Shown in pieces: positions 53,338 through 62,327 of a stretch of DNA of 64,000 nucleotides. The notes beneath the pieces are model-generated. The model did not search any database, had not been told where the DNA came from, and saw only the letters and a list, made by a program, of their open reading frames with translations. This DNA is from Cyclobacteriaceae bacterium (lineage in GTDB: Bacteria; Bacteroidota; Bacteroidia; Cytophagales; Cyclobacteriaceae). Position numbers and translations under genes: made by a program. Position 1 is the first letter of the stretch. The number at the start of each line of letters is the position of its first letter. The stretch covers positions 211,795 through 275,794 of the forward strand of contig CATQIH010000032.1 in NCBI GenBank assembly GCA_958296015.1, given 5' to 3'.

Positions 53338-54312
53338 ATGTCAAGAATAAAATATTATTACGATACGGAAACCTGTAAATATGAGCGTATCAGGATTAAC
53401 AAAGGGGACGTTTTTTTGAATATCCTGGGATTTATGTCATTGGTATTTATTGCAGGTATCTGTCTGGTGATTGTTTTTGATACCTATTTTGAGTCACCAC
53501 GGTCTGCCCGGCTCAAGAAAGAAAATGAAGAACTACGCTATTATTATGATATGCTAAGCAAGGATATGGAGCGTACGCATGACATGCTGGGGTCGTTGCA
53601 GGAGAGAGATAACAATGTGTACCGCACTATTTTTGAGGCAGACCCTATCCCTTTATCCATCAGAAATGCTGGCGTGGGCGGTGTGGAAAGATACCGCGAA
53701 ATGATGGAGAGCGGACTTGACAGAGAGGAAGTAATTATAAGTACTTTTGCCAAAATAGACCAACTGAAACGTCAGCTATACATCCAGACCAAATCGTATG
53801 ATGATATTCTGGGCATGGCTGGCGACAAGGAAAAGATGCTGTCTGCTATTCCCGCCATTCAGCCGGTATCCAACAAAGAACTCCGCCGCCTGGCTTCGGG
53901 TTTTGGCATGAGGGTACACCCCATTTATAAAGTGAAGATGATGCACCCCGGCATAGATTTCTCTGCCCCCCAGGGCACGCCGGTATATGCCACCGGAGGA
54001 GGAAAAGTGAGCGTGGTCAAAACCAACTTCGCCGGGTATGGCAACCAGATCATCATTGATCATGACTACGGGTATCAGACCCGCTACGCGCATTTGCAGG
54101 ACTTCAACATCAAGCAGGGGCAGAAAGTAGAGCGGGGCCAGTGCATAGGTTATGTAGGAAATACCGGGACTTCTACCGCGCCGCACCTGCATTATGAAAT
54201 TTTCAAAGAAGGAGAAAGAGTAAATCCGGTACATTACTTCTACCAGGATATCAATGCAGACGAGTACGAAAAATTAGTACAACTGGCCTCTATTGAAAAC
54301 CAATCGCTATAA
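53338..54312 (+). CDS. M23 (LytM-type) peptidase, membrane-anchored
   Basis: The 324-residue protein has an N-terminal membrane helix (~30-50, LNILGFMSLVFIAGICLVIVF), a coiled-coil stretch (~55-85, SARLKKENEELRYYYDMLSKD) and a C-terminal LytM domain. That domain carries zinc ligands in MHPGIDF (His and Asp) and HLHYE, with RYAHLQDF supplying the catalytic His. Such enzymes cleave the peptide cross-links of peptidoglycan or regulate amidases at the division site. The divergent pairing with alaS is frequent in Bacteroidota. A terminator follows. Confidence 0.9.
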   Translation: MSRIKYYYDTETCKYERIRINKGDVFLNILGFMSLVFIAGICLVIVFDTYFESPRSARLKKENEELRYYYDMLSKDMERTHDMLGSLQERDNNVYRTIFEADPIPLSIRNAGVGGVERYREMMESGLDREEVIISTFAKIDQLKRQLYIQTKSYDDILGMAGDKEKMLSAIPAIQPVSNKELRRLASGFGMRVHPIYKVKMMHPGIDFSAPQGTPVYATGGGKVSVVKTNFAGYGNQIIIDHDYGYQTRYAHLQDFNIKQGQKVERGQCIGYVGNTGTSTAPHLHYEIFKEGERVNPVHYFYQDINADEYEKLVQLASIENQSL

Positions 54313-54343
54313 AGCCAGAAATATCATCCGCTTTAGTGCAATC

Positions 54344-54367
54344 AGCAGCCGTAGCAGGCTGCTTTTT
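54344..54367 (+). terminator. Rho-independent terminator after the M23 peptidase gene
   Basis: AGCAGCC (54344-54350) pairs with GGCTGCT (54357-54363) around GTAGCA, followed by five T residues (54363-54367), 32 bases past the stop codon. Confidence 0.75.
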
Positions 54368-54499
54368 CTGTATTCAAAAACCTGGCATTAGCCCTGATAC
54401 TTTACAGATGTAGGTAACTAGGGCAGCCTGCCTGTTTTTTATAAAATAAAACGCAAATATTAGCAGCCTGATCAAATATTAACCAATCAAAAAGTTTTT

Positions 54500-56155
54500 A
54501 TGAGAAAGTTTTCCAGTATGAAGTACGCAGCGGTGTTGCTGGCCGCCATGAGTTTAGCATCCTGTAAGGATGATGAAACCATCAAAGACGAGCAATTGCC
54601 GCAAGTCAACATTTCCACACAGGGGCTAGAGAAGAAAGTGTGGGCAAACCTAAAACTCACTGCCGATGCCAAAGACAACGATCAGGTGTCAAGAGTAGAG
54701 TTCTACGTTGACGATAAACTTGTACAGACCATTAACACAGCTCCCTATGAAATTAATCTGGACACCAAAAAGTACGAAGATGGTGAGCATATGGTCAAAG
54801 TCATTGCCTACGACCAAAATATGAATCAGATGGTAGCGGAGAAGAAAATTGATGTATTTAACAAACTGATGAAATTTATTGTCGAAGAAAATTATCTAGT
54901 AGAAAGTGAGTCAAGCAAAAAAGAAGAATTTATCGTTCTGACCGACAAAGCAGGTCGTGTGATTGATAGCAAGGAAATTGTCAATGGTAGCGAACTGGTT
55001 TTTGAAAGACCAAAAACATTTGTTGACAGTAGCTTCTATGTGACAGTAGCAACCAGAGAGACAAGAGATCCTGAAAAAGATGCAAATGTATTTATTGATA
55101 CTTACCAAAATATCACTCCGGATATCTGGACATTCAGAGGGAAGGTAAAAGACGATGGACAAATGATGACATACCAGGCAAAATTGAATATAACGAGTCC
55201 AACAGGAGTAGGTGTCTCGGTAGAGATATCTAAAGGGGATGCTGAAAACAAGGGCTATGTTTCTGGCGATAGTATTCGCTATGAGTCAAATTTATATATG
55301 TACAGTATACCTCAGAACGTATTAGTAACAGCCTATGACCATGATGGCAAAATGCCTCCGATGTATAAGTATATGACAGGTATTGAAGACGAAACATATC
55401 ATTTGCAGTACGAAGATTTGAAGCCAATGAATAAGCTGAATGATATAACTATACCCAATGGTAACTCAGCTAGCATCTACATGACTGGCTACACAAATCC
55501 TGATAATTTTGAAGAGGAGAATTACTCTACTTCCAGTGCATATGCAGATGGCGAAAAGAATGTTTTATCTGTGTACTTTCCAACAGAAGTATTTAAACAT
55601 TATCGATATCACTTGTTCTCAAATAACGGCGAAGGAAGACATCTTACAAGGTCTAGTGCTCAACCTTTACAGAATAGTTATGATATTCCTGATCTTGGTG
55701 TTCAGATAAATAATTCAGCGCTATCTGAATTTAGTGGATCTATTGGTACGGTAAAAGATTTTACATTAGTTTCCGGTTATTATTCAGATTATGAGGCTAA
55801 TAAAAATATACGGCTTGGTTGGTTTGTAATGGGTAGTTCGACAGATAAAACAATAAATTTGAAGCTTACAGAAACTGCTACTGTAATTGGTAAGAAGTAT
55901 AGTAATTTTCAGAAACATATAAACAATCTAAAATACGGTTCTATTGCATTATATGACTATGAGAATATTGATTCTTACGAAGAGTATATTAATATAGCTA
56001 TGAAAAAAGCGGGTAATTACTATGAAAGGTTTCCAGGCTATGAGCGCGTAAGCCAAAACAATATGGAAGACAATGCCAGAATAGCTAAAGATAGCCAAAG
56101 ACTGGAAGAAGAGAAGTTGATGGGTGACCCTTTCAGCAGGAGAAGACATAAGTAA
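54500..56155 (+). CDS. Large lipoprotein with N-terminal Ig-like domain
   Basis: The 551-residue product has a lipoprotein signal (VLLAAMSLASC, then KDDE), placing it in the outer or inner membrane. Residues about 30-125 are a Big_9/PKD-like Ig module (LPQVNISTQGLEKKVWANL, VSRVEFYVDDKLVQTINTAPYEI, DGEHMVKVIAYD). The rest is a beta-rich region without a known domain, ending in a charged helical tail (DNARIAKDSQRLEEEKL). The second half is noticeably more AT-rich than the neighbours, which may reflect transfer or relaxed selection. Function unknown; probably surface binding. Confidence 0.68.
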   Translation: MRKFSSMKYAAVLLAAMSLASCKDDETIKDEQLPQVNISTQGLEKKVWANLKLTADAKDNDQVSRVEFYVDDKLVQTINTAPYEINLDTKKYEDGEHMVKVIAYDQNMNQMVAEKKIDVFNKLMKFIVEENYLVESESSKKEEFIVLTDKAGRVIDSKEIVNGSELVFERPKTFVDSSFYVTVATRETRDPEKDANVFIDTYQNITPDIWTFRGKVKDDGQMMTYQAKLNITSPTGVGVSVEISKGDAENKGYVSGDSIRYESNLYMYSIPQNVLVTAYDHDGKMPPMYKYMTGIEDETYHLQYEDLKPMNKLNDITIPNGNSASIYMTGYTNPDNFEEENYSTSSAYADGEKNVLSVYFPTEVFKHYRYHLFSNNGEGRHLTRSSAQPLQNSYDIPDLGVQINNSALSEFSGSIGTVKDFTLVSGYYSDYEANKNIRLGWFVMGSSTDKTINLKLTETATVIGKKYSNFQKHINNLKYGSIALYDYENIDSYEEYINIAMKKAGNYYERFPGYERVSQNNMEDNARIAKDSQRLEEEKLMGDPFSRRRHK

Positions 56156-56174
56156 ACCAATCCATTTCTCAATC

Positions 56175-56206
56175 AAAAGACCGGCCTCTGTGTCGGTCTT
56201 TTTTTT
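56175..56206 (+). terminator. Rho-independent terminator after the lipoprotein gene
   Basis: AAAAGACCG (56175-56183) pairs with CGGTCTTTT (56194-56202) around a ten-base loop, with a T tract extending to 56206. It isolates menD from the gene upstream. Confidence 0.85.
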
Positions 56207-56273
56207 GTACACATTGCTCCCACTTGCCAAACTTCCGGGCAAGCTGTAGGTTTACAATAAAACTACGCGGCTT

Positions 56274-58007
56274 GTGATACTTTCTTCCATTGTAAACCTT
56301 GCAAAAATCTGCGCTGCCAAACAGGTACGGCATGTGGTGCTTTCTCCCGGTTCGCGGTGCGCGCCGCTGACAATGGCTTTTGTGCGGCACCCCGACATCA
56401 GCGTCAAGACGGTGAGCGATGAACGGTCGGCAGCTTTTATAGCGCTGGGCACGGCCAGGCAGCTTCGGCAACCCACAGCACTGGTATGCACCTCGGGTTC
56501 GGCGGCGTATAATTATGCCCCTGCCATTGCCGAAGCCTTTTTTCAGCAGATTCCATTGGTGATCTTTACTGCCGACCGGCCGCCAGAATGGATAGACCAG
56601 CTAGACGGGCAAACTATCCGCCAACGCGATATCTATGGCAGGCATGTGAAAGGAAGCTATGAGTTGCCGGTTGGACAAACCGAAGCAGATTTATGGTATA
56701 CCAACCGCATGGTGGCTGAAGCCATCAACCTGAGCAACAGCTATCCGCCGGGGCCGGTACATATCAATGTGCCTGTGCGTGAGCCTTTCTATCCGCAGGC
56801 AGATGAACAGATGGATTTTGCAAGCCCAATAAAAATCATAGAACAGATACCAGCAGTGACGAAGCTTGGCGAAGCTGATCTGAGTGATTTGCAGCAAGCC
56901 TTTCAGACTTTTGATAAAAAGCTGATCGTGTGCGGACAGCATGTGTATGATGCTAGGCTTTGGAAGACGTTGGCACGGTTTCATACACAGCAGCAGGTGC
57001 CGGTGATAGCCGATGTCATTACCAATATGCATATACCGCTTAGCATACGACATGCTGATGTGTTATTGGCTCAAAAAGATGAGCAACTACTCAGTGAGCT
57101 ACAGCCTGATCTGCTGATTACTTTTGGCCTTTCGGTGATGTCTAAAAACCTGAAACTATTCCTGAGAAAGCACCGTCCGAAAGAACACTGGCATATACAG
57201 CCATCAGGCAACACCGCCGACACGTTCCAGTCGCTAACGAAAGTGATCCATACACAGCCTGTTACTTTTTTTACTGACATGCTTACTGAGTCTGAAGCAA
57301 AGCCGCAGCAGGCTGCTTACTTTCAGCGATGGAACCGTGAAGAAGCAAACGCCAGGCAATGGATGGATCAGTTTTTTATGAATGATACAACCCAAGATGC
57401 CGGTGAATTTGCTGCTATACAGCAACTACTACAGGCATTGCCGGATGGTGCCAACCTACACCTTGCCAACAGCATGACGGTACGTTATGTCAACCTTCTG
57501 GGGCTGCACGATACGCAGCGAACTGTAGAAGTATTTGCCAACCGGGGCACCAGCGGGATAGATGGCAGCAATAGCACGGCTGTAGGCGTTACGTTTGCGA
57601 CAGACAAACTGAATGTGCTTGTGACTGGGGATATGGCTTTTTTTTATGACAGAAATGCCTTCTGGCACAACTATACACTGCCTAATCTGCGTATCCTTTT
57701 ACTGAACAACCAGGGCGGCGGCATCTTTCATATGATTGAAGGGCCTGCCAGGCAGCCAGAGTTGGAGGAATATTTTGTGACGCGTCAGGCTTTAAACGCG
57801 GAAAACACAGCCCGGGATTTTGGCATGGCCTATCAAAGGGTCAACTTGGTACAGCAAGAAGATATGCATAAGCTCAGCAGTATGATTGATGAGTTGCTGC
57901 ATAGCCCTTCGGACAATTCCTGTATTCTTGAAGTAGTTACTGACAACAAAATCAACACAAAAGTATTTAACCATTATAAACAATGGGTGCAGCAACAGAG
58001 CATGTAG
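56274..58007 (+). CDS. menD: SEPHCHC synthase of menaquinone biosynthesis
   Basis: MenD adds the succinic semialdehyde unit of 2-oxoglutarate to isochorismate using thiamine diphosphate. The 577-residue protein shows HVVLSPGSRCAPLTMAF, VKTVSDERSAAFIALG with the catalytic Glu, TALVCTSGSAAYNYAPAI, TADRPPEWIDQLDGQTIRQ, ANRGTSGIDGSNSTAVG, TGDMAFFYDRNAFW (diphosphate-Mg site) and LNNQGGGIF. GTG start. No other men genes are in the window; menaquinone would serve the class 2 PyrD at 9-10 kb. Confidence 0.94.
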   Translation: MILSSIVNLAKICAAKQVRHVVLSPGSRCAPLTMAFVRHPDISVKTVSDERSAAFIALGTARQLRQPTALVCTSGSAAYNYAPAIAEAFFQQIPLVIFTADRPPEWIDQLDGQTIRQRDIYGRHVKGSYELPVGQTEADLWYTNRMVAEAINLSNSYPPGPVHINVPVREPFYPQADEQMDFASPIKIIEQIPAVTKLGEADLSDLQQAFQTFDKKLIVCGQHVYDARLWKTLARFHTQQQVPVIADVITNMHIPLSIRHADVLLAQKDEQLLSELQPDLLITFGLSVMSKNLKLFLRKHRPKEHWHIQPSGNTADTFQSLTKVIHTQPVTFFTDMLTESEAKPQQAAYFQRWNREEANARQWMDQFFMNDTTQDAGEFAAIQQLLQALPDGANLHLANSMTVRYVNLLGLHDTQRTVEVFANRGTSGIDGSNSTAVGVTFATDKLNVLVTGDMAFFYDRNAFWHNYTLPNLRILLLNNQGGGIFHMIEGPARQPELEEYFVTRQALNAENTARDFGMAYQRVNLVQQEDMHKLSSMIDELLHSPSDNSCILEVVTDNKINTKVFNHYKQWVQQQSM

Positions 58008-58043
58008 CACCACGCAAAGTTAAATACTATAAACCGAATCATC

Positions 58044-58247
58044 ATGACCATGTCGTTAGACAACCTACGGGTTGGTAAAAAATATCATTTGTGCAATTTT
58101 GGCGACGAATCGCGTTTTCTGGTGCTGGAACGCCTGCGGGAAAAAGACTATAAGGTGAAGGATTTGCTATCCCTGGACATTTATAAACTGAGTGATCTGG
58201 TGAAGTATGGCCTGTCTGATGACTTTGAGATCAACGAGATTGTGTAA
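58044..58247 (+). CDS. Small protein of unknown function downstream of menD
   Basis: The 67-residue product (MTMSLDNLRVGKKYHLCNFG, then RLREKDYKVKDLLSLDIYKLSDLVKYGLSDDFEI) begins 36 bases after menD. The beta-rich first half and acidic helical end suggest a compact soluble domain; no family is recognised. Codon use resembles neighbouring core genes, and the close spacing suggests co-transcription with menD. Confidence 0.6.
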   Translation: MTMSLDNLRVGKKYHLCNFGDESRFLVLERLREKDYKVKDLLSLDIYKLSDLVKYGLSDDFEINEIV

Positions 58248-58331
58248 ATTATGCTTAAAAAAAGTATTAATTATGTTCTTTTTTTAAGCACAAAAGAGTA
58301 TATTACAGCTGTTCATCAAACAGTTAGCACT

Positions 58332-58472
58332 ATGAAAACGATTCATCAGATTGATATTCCCAAAAGTGTCGCTACTCAGCAAGATCGCTATAGCCGTGTG
58401 TTGCCTATTCGCCAGGTACTGTCTTCTTATCTGACAGACTTACGTGACAGCAAATCAGTAGCCGTCAACTGA
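58332..58472 (+). CDS. Short ORF of doubtful coding status
   Basis: An ATG at 58332 gives 46 residues (MKTIHQIDIPKSVATQQDRY, then VLPIRQVLSSYLTDLRDS). The amphipathic end could be a helix. It could also begin at 58251. It has no recognisable domain, and neither promoter nor terminator is evident, so it may not be a gene. Confidence 0.3.
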   Translation: MKTIHQIDIPKSVATQQDRYSRVLPIRQVLSSYLTDLRDSKSVAVN

Positions 58473-58602
58473 CCTGCCTGAATAGTGGTATTCCACAAGT
58501 TTGGTGGAAGAATTTTTACCTCAAAAGAATCGCTCCAGAGGTAGCTTCTAGCAGTAGAATGCCATGTGGTTGCTTAGTGGATACAGTCAATACATGCCGT
58601 GT

Positions 58603-59802
58603 CTAGGCAATCACACCGGAACCGATCAGCTCTTCACCTTGATACCAAGCGGCAAATTGCCCTGCAGCGATGCTTTTCTGCGGTCTGTCAAAAACAATAT
58701 ACATTCCATCCTTCCGCTGAAAAAGCGTGGCTCCTTCCAGCGGTTGACGATACCGGATTCTTACTTGGTACCTGGCAGTCTCTCCGTTTGCCAGCAACAA
58801 ATCTTTACGTATCCAGTGCAGTTCTGCTTGTCGGATGAACAACCCCATTCTATACAAGCCCGGATGATCTTCTCCCTGCCCGGTGTACACAATATTTTTG
58901 TCAGTATCCGTAGCAATCACAAAAAGGGGCTTTGGCGTGCCGCCTACATGTAAGCCTTTGCGCTGACCAATGGTAAAATAATGTGCTCCATTATGCTGGC
59001 TCACTACTTTTCCTGCTAACTCATTATAAGAATAGGCCGTAGTCAACTGCTCAAGATCAGGATCATCGGTATGAGTATCTCCTGCCAACATTAGCGATCT
59101 TTCATAAACAGGCGAATGGGCAGGTACCTCAATGATGGGACCAGGCTTAGGCTGTAGCTTTTGCTGTAAAAATTCGGGCAGGCGCACTTTTCCTACAAAA
59201 CACAAGCCCTGCGAGTCCTTTTTATCGGCAGTTACTAGGTCTTGCTCACGGGCAACGCTGCGCACGGTTGATTTTTCCATGTCTCCGATAGGGAACAATG
59301 CTTTGCTTAGCTGAAACTGGTTGAGTTGACACAGAAAATAGCTTTGGTCTTTATTTGGGTCTTTGCCAGCCAGCAAATGATATAGCGGATTGCCATGTGC
59401 GTCTACAGAAGTTTCTTTACGGCAATAATGGCCGGTGGCCACATAATCGGCACCCAGCTTGAGGGCTGTTTTAAGAAAAATATCAAACTTGATTTCCCGG
59501 TTACACAAGATATCCGGATTTGGGGTACGTCCCTGTGCATATTCATGGAACATATAGTCCACAATCCGCTCCTTGTATTCTTTGCTCAAGTCAATTGTCT
59601 GGAAAGGAATGTTCAGCTTTTGTGCTACAATCAGGGCATCGTTGCTGTCTTCCAGCCACGGACATTCCCGGCTGATGACAACGCTATCGTCGTGCCAGTT
59701 CTTCATAAACAAGCCAATCACTTCATACCCCTGCTGTACCAAAAGGTGGGCTGCTACACTGGAATCTACACCGCCAGACATACCTACTACTACACGTTTC
59801 AT
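58603..59802 (-). CDS. mnmA: tRNA 2-thiouridylase
   Basis: MnmA thiolates U34 of Lys, Glu and Gln tRNAs using ATP and a relayed persulfide sulfur. The 399-residue protein shows [16 protein letters not shown] (ATP pyrophosphatase loop), [12 protein letters not shown] with the first catalytic Cys, [32 protein letters not shown] with the second Cys and [15 protein letters not shown]. It carries a ~25-residue extension relative to the shortest homologues. A strong promoter lies upstream. Confidence 0.95.
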   Translation of the reverse strand: MKRVVVGMSGGVDSSVAAHLLVQQGYEVIGLFMKNWHDDSVVISRECPWLEDSNDALIVAQKLNIPFQTIDLSKEYKERIVDYMFHEYAQGRTPNPDILCNREIKFDIFLKTALKLGADYVATGHYCRKETSVDAHGNPLYHLLAGKDPNKDQSYFLCQLNQFQLSKALFPIGDMEKSTVRSVAREQDLVTADKKDSQGLCFVGKVRLPEFLQQKLQPKPGPIIEVPAHSPVYERSLMLAGDTHTDDPDLEQLTTAYSYNELAGKVVSQHNGAHYFTIGQRKGLHVGGTPKPLFVIATDTDKNIVYTGQGEDHPGLYRMGLFIRQAELHWIRKDLLLANGETARYQVRIRYRQPLEGATLFQRKDGMYIVFDRPQKSIAAGQFAAWYQGEELIGSGVIA

Positions 59803-59826
59803 ATGCTATACTATACTGCTTATCTG

Positions 59827-59859
59827 CAAAAATAGTTCGGCAAGAGTTGGCAATCAAAA
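59827..59859 (-). promoter_or_regulatory. Bacteroidota-type promoter of mnmA
   Basis: On the minus strand TTTTG (59855-59859), a 20-base spacer and TATTTTTG (59827-59834) match the TTG / TAnnTTTG consensus with correct spacing. The ATG at 59802 lies 24 bases downstream of the -7 element. Confidence 0.65.
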
Positions 59860-59932
59860 TCATTGATTATTTCAGGCATACAGAGAACATATGAATGCCT
59901 GATTTGATTATTAGTTAAAATGACATCAATCT

Positions 59933-60487
59933 ATGCACGAAGTGTTTCAGAAGGCGCGCGAAAAATATCGCCCACAACCTATCAGGGTACTGTTTGTTAC
60001 GGAAGCACCGCCAATAGCTGACAGGAACCGCTATTTTTATTTTGAACATGTCAGCAGAGGAGACAGTCTTTTTCTGGAGCTTATCAAAGTATTATTTGCC
60101 GAAGAGGCGGCAGCTTTTGATACTGTAAAGAGTCTGCGGGCGGAGAAACCATATTTTCTGGAAAGACTGCAAGAGGAAGGCTATTTTTTGATACATGCCA
60201 CAGATACGCCATTGCCAGGAAAAACCACGGCTGCCAGAACCAATGCTTACCGGGAAAACTTACCAGTACTGATCCGTACTATTCTGCAAGTAGCTTCGCC
60301 TGCTACACCCATTGTGATGATCTCTACCGTGGTTTTCAGAGCAGTAGCTGACTCACTTAGGGCCAGTGGATTCAATGTCATTCATCAGGAACCCATCGCC
60401 TATCCTAATTCAGGGCAGCAGATCAATTTTCGCAGAAAGCTGAAGCCCTTACTTATCAGCCAACACTTGCTACCTGTTCCCTTATAA
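59933..60487 (+). CDS. Unknown protein, possibly uracil-DNA-glycosylase-like fold
   Basis: The 184-residue protein has strand-like IRVLFVTEAPPIADRNRYFYFEHV near the N-terminus, a helical LFLELIKVLFAEE, EEGYFLIHATDTPLP, and a C-terminal PIVMISTVVFRAVADSL with HQEPIAYPNSGQQINFRRKL. The spacing of VLFVTEAPP and the final hydrophobic strands recalls uracil-DNA-glycosylase-like proteins, but the catalytic Asp/His pattern is not clear. It lies 17 bases before the coiled-coil gene, suggesting one transcript. Confidence 0.5.
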   Translation: MHEVFQKAREKYRPQPIRVLFVTEAPPIADRNRYFYFEHVSRGDSLFLELIKVLFAEEAAAFDTVKSLRAEKPYFLERLQEEGYFLIHATDTPLPGKTTAARTNAYRENLPVLIRTILQVASPATPIVMISTVVFRAVADSLRASGFNVIHQEPIAYPNSGQQINFRRKLKPLLISQHLLPVPL

Positions 60488-60504
60488 CCTAAAACAACAT
60501 AATT

Positions 60505-60894
60505 ATGTCTATTCAACAGTTTGTACAGTTGCACAAAGAGCACCAGGAATGGTTGCATGAAATGGATTCGTATCAAGATGAAATCAGTTTTTTTCAACAT
60601 AGCCTTTGCCAGGTATCTTCTTCAGATGAAAACAAAGAGAGGGCAGCAAAAGCAGCAAGATATCGCCAGGAATGCCTGGAAAATCTGCAACAGCTAGATA
60701 CACTGCGTTTCCAAATCTACAAAAATGAAGCGGAAGTCGCTAAACGTATGGAACTGGCAGATCGCTTGAAAGAGCACGTAGTTCCTCAGGAAACTCATGA
60801 AGGACTTCGCAATATGATGGAAGAGTATATCTTAGCGTTCAAAGCTTTTAAAAAGAACGTGAATGGCTTTTTGCTTGACGCAAAGAAAGCTTAA
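60505..60894 (+). CDS. Helical/coiled-coil protein of unknown function
   Basis: The 129-residue product is almost wholly helical, with heptad-like stretches (FVQLHKEHQEWLHEMDSYQD; ARYRQECLENLQQLDTLRFQI; AKRMELADRLKEHVV). No signal peptide or membrane segment. It ends nine bases before the convergent endonuclease III-like gene. Function unknown; possibly a partner of the gene just upstream. Confidence 0.55.
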   Translation: MSIQQFVQLHKEHQEWLHEMDSYQDEISFFQHSLCQVSSSDENKERAAKAARYRQECLENLQQLDTLRFQIYKNEAEVAKRMELADRLKEHVVPQETHEGLRNMMEEYILAFKAFKKNVNGFLLDAKKA

Positions 60895-60903
60895 CCTGTA
60901 CTA

Positions 60904-61575
60904 CTACCGATGCTTATCGACACCAACCTGCGCGCACATATCTGACAGAACGCAGGTAGAGCAGCGCGGCAGCGTACCTGTGCAGATATGCTTACCAAAA
61001 GGCACCAGCAGCCGATTAATTTCTATCCAATATTCGCGAGGCAGTTTATCTTCCAGTGATTTCAGGGTCTTCTCCGGTGTTTTGGCGGCCACATAGCCCC
61101 ACCGGTTGGTGACACGGTGTACATGAATATCCACCCCGATGTAGGGTTGCTGACAGGCGATACCTAGTGCCAGATTGGCGCATTTTGGGCCTACACCGCG
61201 AAACCCGGTGAGCACATCAGCGTCGCAGGGCAGTTCTCCTTGGTATTCAGCGACGGTGGTTTGGGCAATGGCAAGTATCTGGTGAGCTTTGGCTTCATGA
61301 TAGGTACAGGCACGTATGGCATGATCAATCTGAGCGGCATCAAGCAAGGATACTTCTTCGGGAGTCCGGCCTAGCTTGAAAAGGCTGAGGGCTGTAGGCA
61401 CGGTGGTTTCATCATAGGTGCGGATAGAGATCATGCAGGAAATCAACTGCTCAAAGAGGGAAGTGTATCCCTGATCATACAAATCAAACAGAGCGGCTTT
61501 GGGCAGAGGAGCAACAGCCTGACGAAGCCGCTGGATTACCTGATGAATATCAAATGGGTGGGAGACGCTGGTCAT
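60904..61575 (-). CDS. nth: Endonuclease III-like DNA glycosylase
   Basis: The 223-residue protein is a HhH-GPD glycosylase/AP lyase for oxidised pyrimidines: LTGFRGVGPKCANLAL holds catalytic Lys131, VDIHVHRVTNRWG the catalytic Asp149, and cysteines 198, 205, 208 and 214 form the C-x6-C-x2-C-x5-C 4Fe-4S site. The sequence diverges from standard EndoIII (LPGVGRKTAN replaced by LTGFRGVGPKCAN, and FGKHICTG at the cluster), so a specialised substrate is possible. A 22-bp palindrome begins at the start codon. Confidence 0.85.
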   Translation of the reverse strand: MTSVSHPFDIHQVIQRLRQAVAPLPKAALFDLYDQGYTSLFEQLISCMISIRTYDETTVPTALSLFKLGRTPEEVSLLDAAQIDHAIRACTYHEAKAHQILAIAQTTVAEYQGELPCDADVLTGFRGVGPKCANLALGIACQQPYIGVDIHVHRVTNRWGYVAAKTPEKTLKSLEDKLPREYWIEINRLLVPFGKHICTGTLPRCSTCVLSDMCAQVGVDKHR

Positions 61576-61596
61576 TTTCTTAAAGGTTTAAGAAAA
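61575..61596. promoter_or_regulatory. Palindrome abutting the nth start codon
   Basis: TTTTCTTAAA (61575-61584) and TTTAAGAAAA (61587-61596) are perfect 10-bp arms separated by GG. The start codon of the glycosylase gene (61573-61575 on this strand) abuts it. In mRNA it could form a hairpin hiding the start; in DNA it could be an operator. Confidence 0.4.
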
Positions 61597-61655
61597 CGAC
61601 CAGATTAAAGGCAAAATGTTTTTAGATGAGAGAAATATTCCTGACTTGAGTACAT

Positions 61656-61913
61656 CTATAGTAGCTTGTTTAGGTCTATATAATCTGCATATACATCCAG
61701 TGACTGGCTGTCGTTGAATGATACAATATTGATAATATCATTGGAACGCAGGTCATACCATACTTCTGCAAAAAAGCCTTCCACATAGAACAGTCCTACG
61801 GTATAATAGCGAGCATGACGACGGATTAGTAACCTGCCTCTGCCAAACGTATAATTTGCTTTCTCACGGATCGCTAAATTATTGAACTCGCTCTTTGTCA
61901 ACATATACTTCAT
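61656..61913 (-). CDS. Small protein of unknown function
   Basis: The 85-residue product (MKYMLTKSEFNNLAIREKAN, then YTFGRGRLLIRRHARYYTVGLFYVEGFFAEVWYD) contains a compact beta-rich, basic/aromatic core and ends in a helix (SLDVYADYIDLNKLL). No signal peptide. I recognise no family. It stands alone between the glycosylase gene and a long AT-rich spacer. Confidence 0.55.
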   Translation of the reverse strand: MKYMLTKSEFNNLAIREKANYTFGRGRLLIRRHARYYTVGLFYVEGFFAEVWYDLRSNDIINIVSFNDSQSLDVYADYIDLNKLL

Positions 61914-62327
61914 AATTATTATATTTTATGTAGATGAATATGTGCAAATAAAAGACAAACTACACTTTGAATCGAACGCATAACCCATATATACTAGCAT
62001 CGTAATATTTTTATCATAATGAGAAAATGAATCAAAGTTAGTTTCATCCATTTTTCCCCCCTGAAGCTTAAAACAATACAAGCAATGGCTTTTTCTATTA
62101 GTATTGCCTCATTTAAAAACGGAACTTTTCATAGAAGATGCATAAGGTATGTATACATAACACCACATTATTCTAAATATTGTAATTATTTATTGCTATA
62201 ATTATATAAAAACCACTATATCCTCACGTGTTCCCTGCAGACTTACGGACTTTCTGTGCAAAAAGATTGGGAAGACATAGCAAAAGGCGCTGCTGATAGA
62301 GCAGAAGTTGCAGTTTTTAAAAGCTCC
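61914..62327. other. AT-rich gene-free spacer
   Basis: About 410 bases without a convincing gene. Most is AT-rich; no terminator or repeat was seen. Near 62245-62330 a short open stretch reads QKDWEDIAKGAADRAEVAVF on the plus strand and could be a remnant of a gene, but it has no start context and continues antisense to ompH. Confidence 0.45.
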
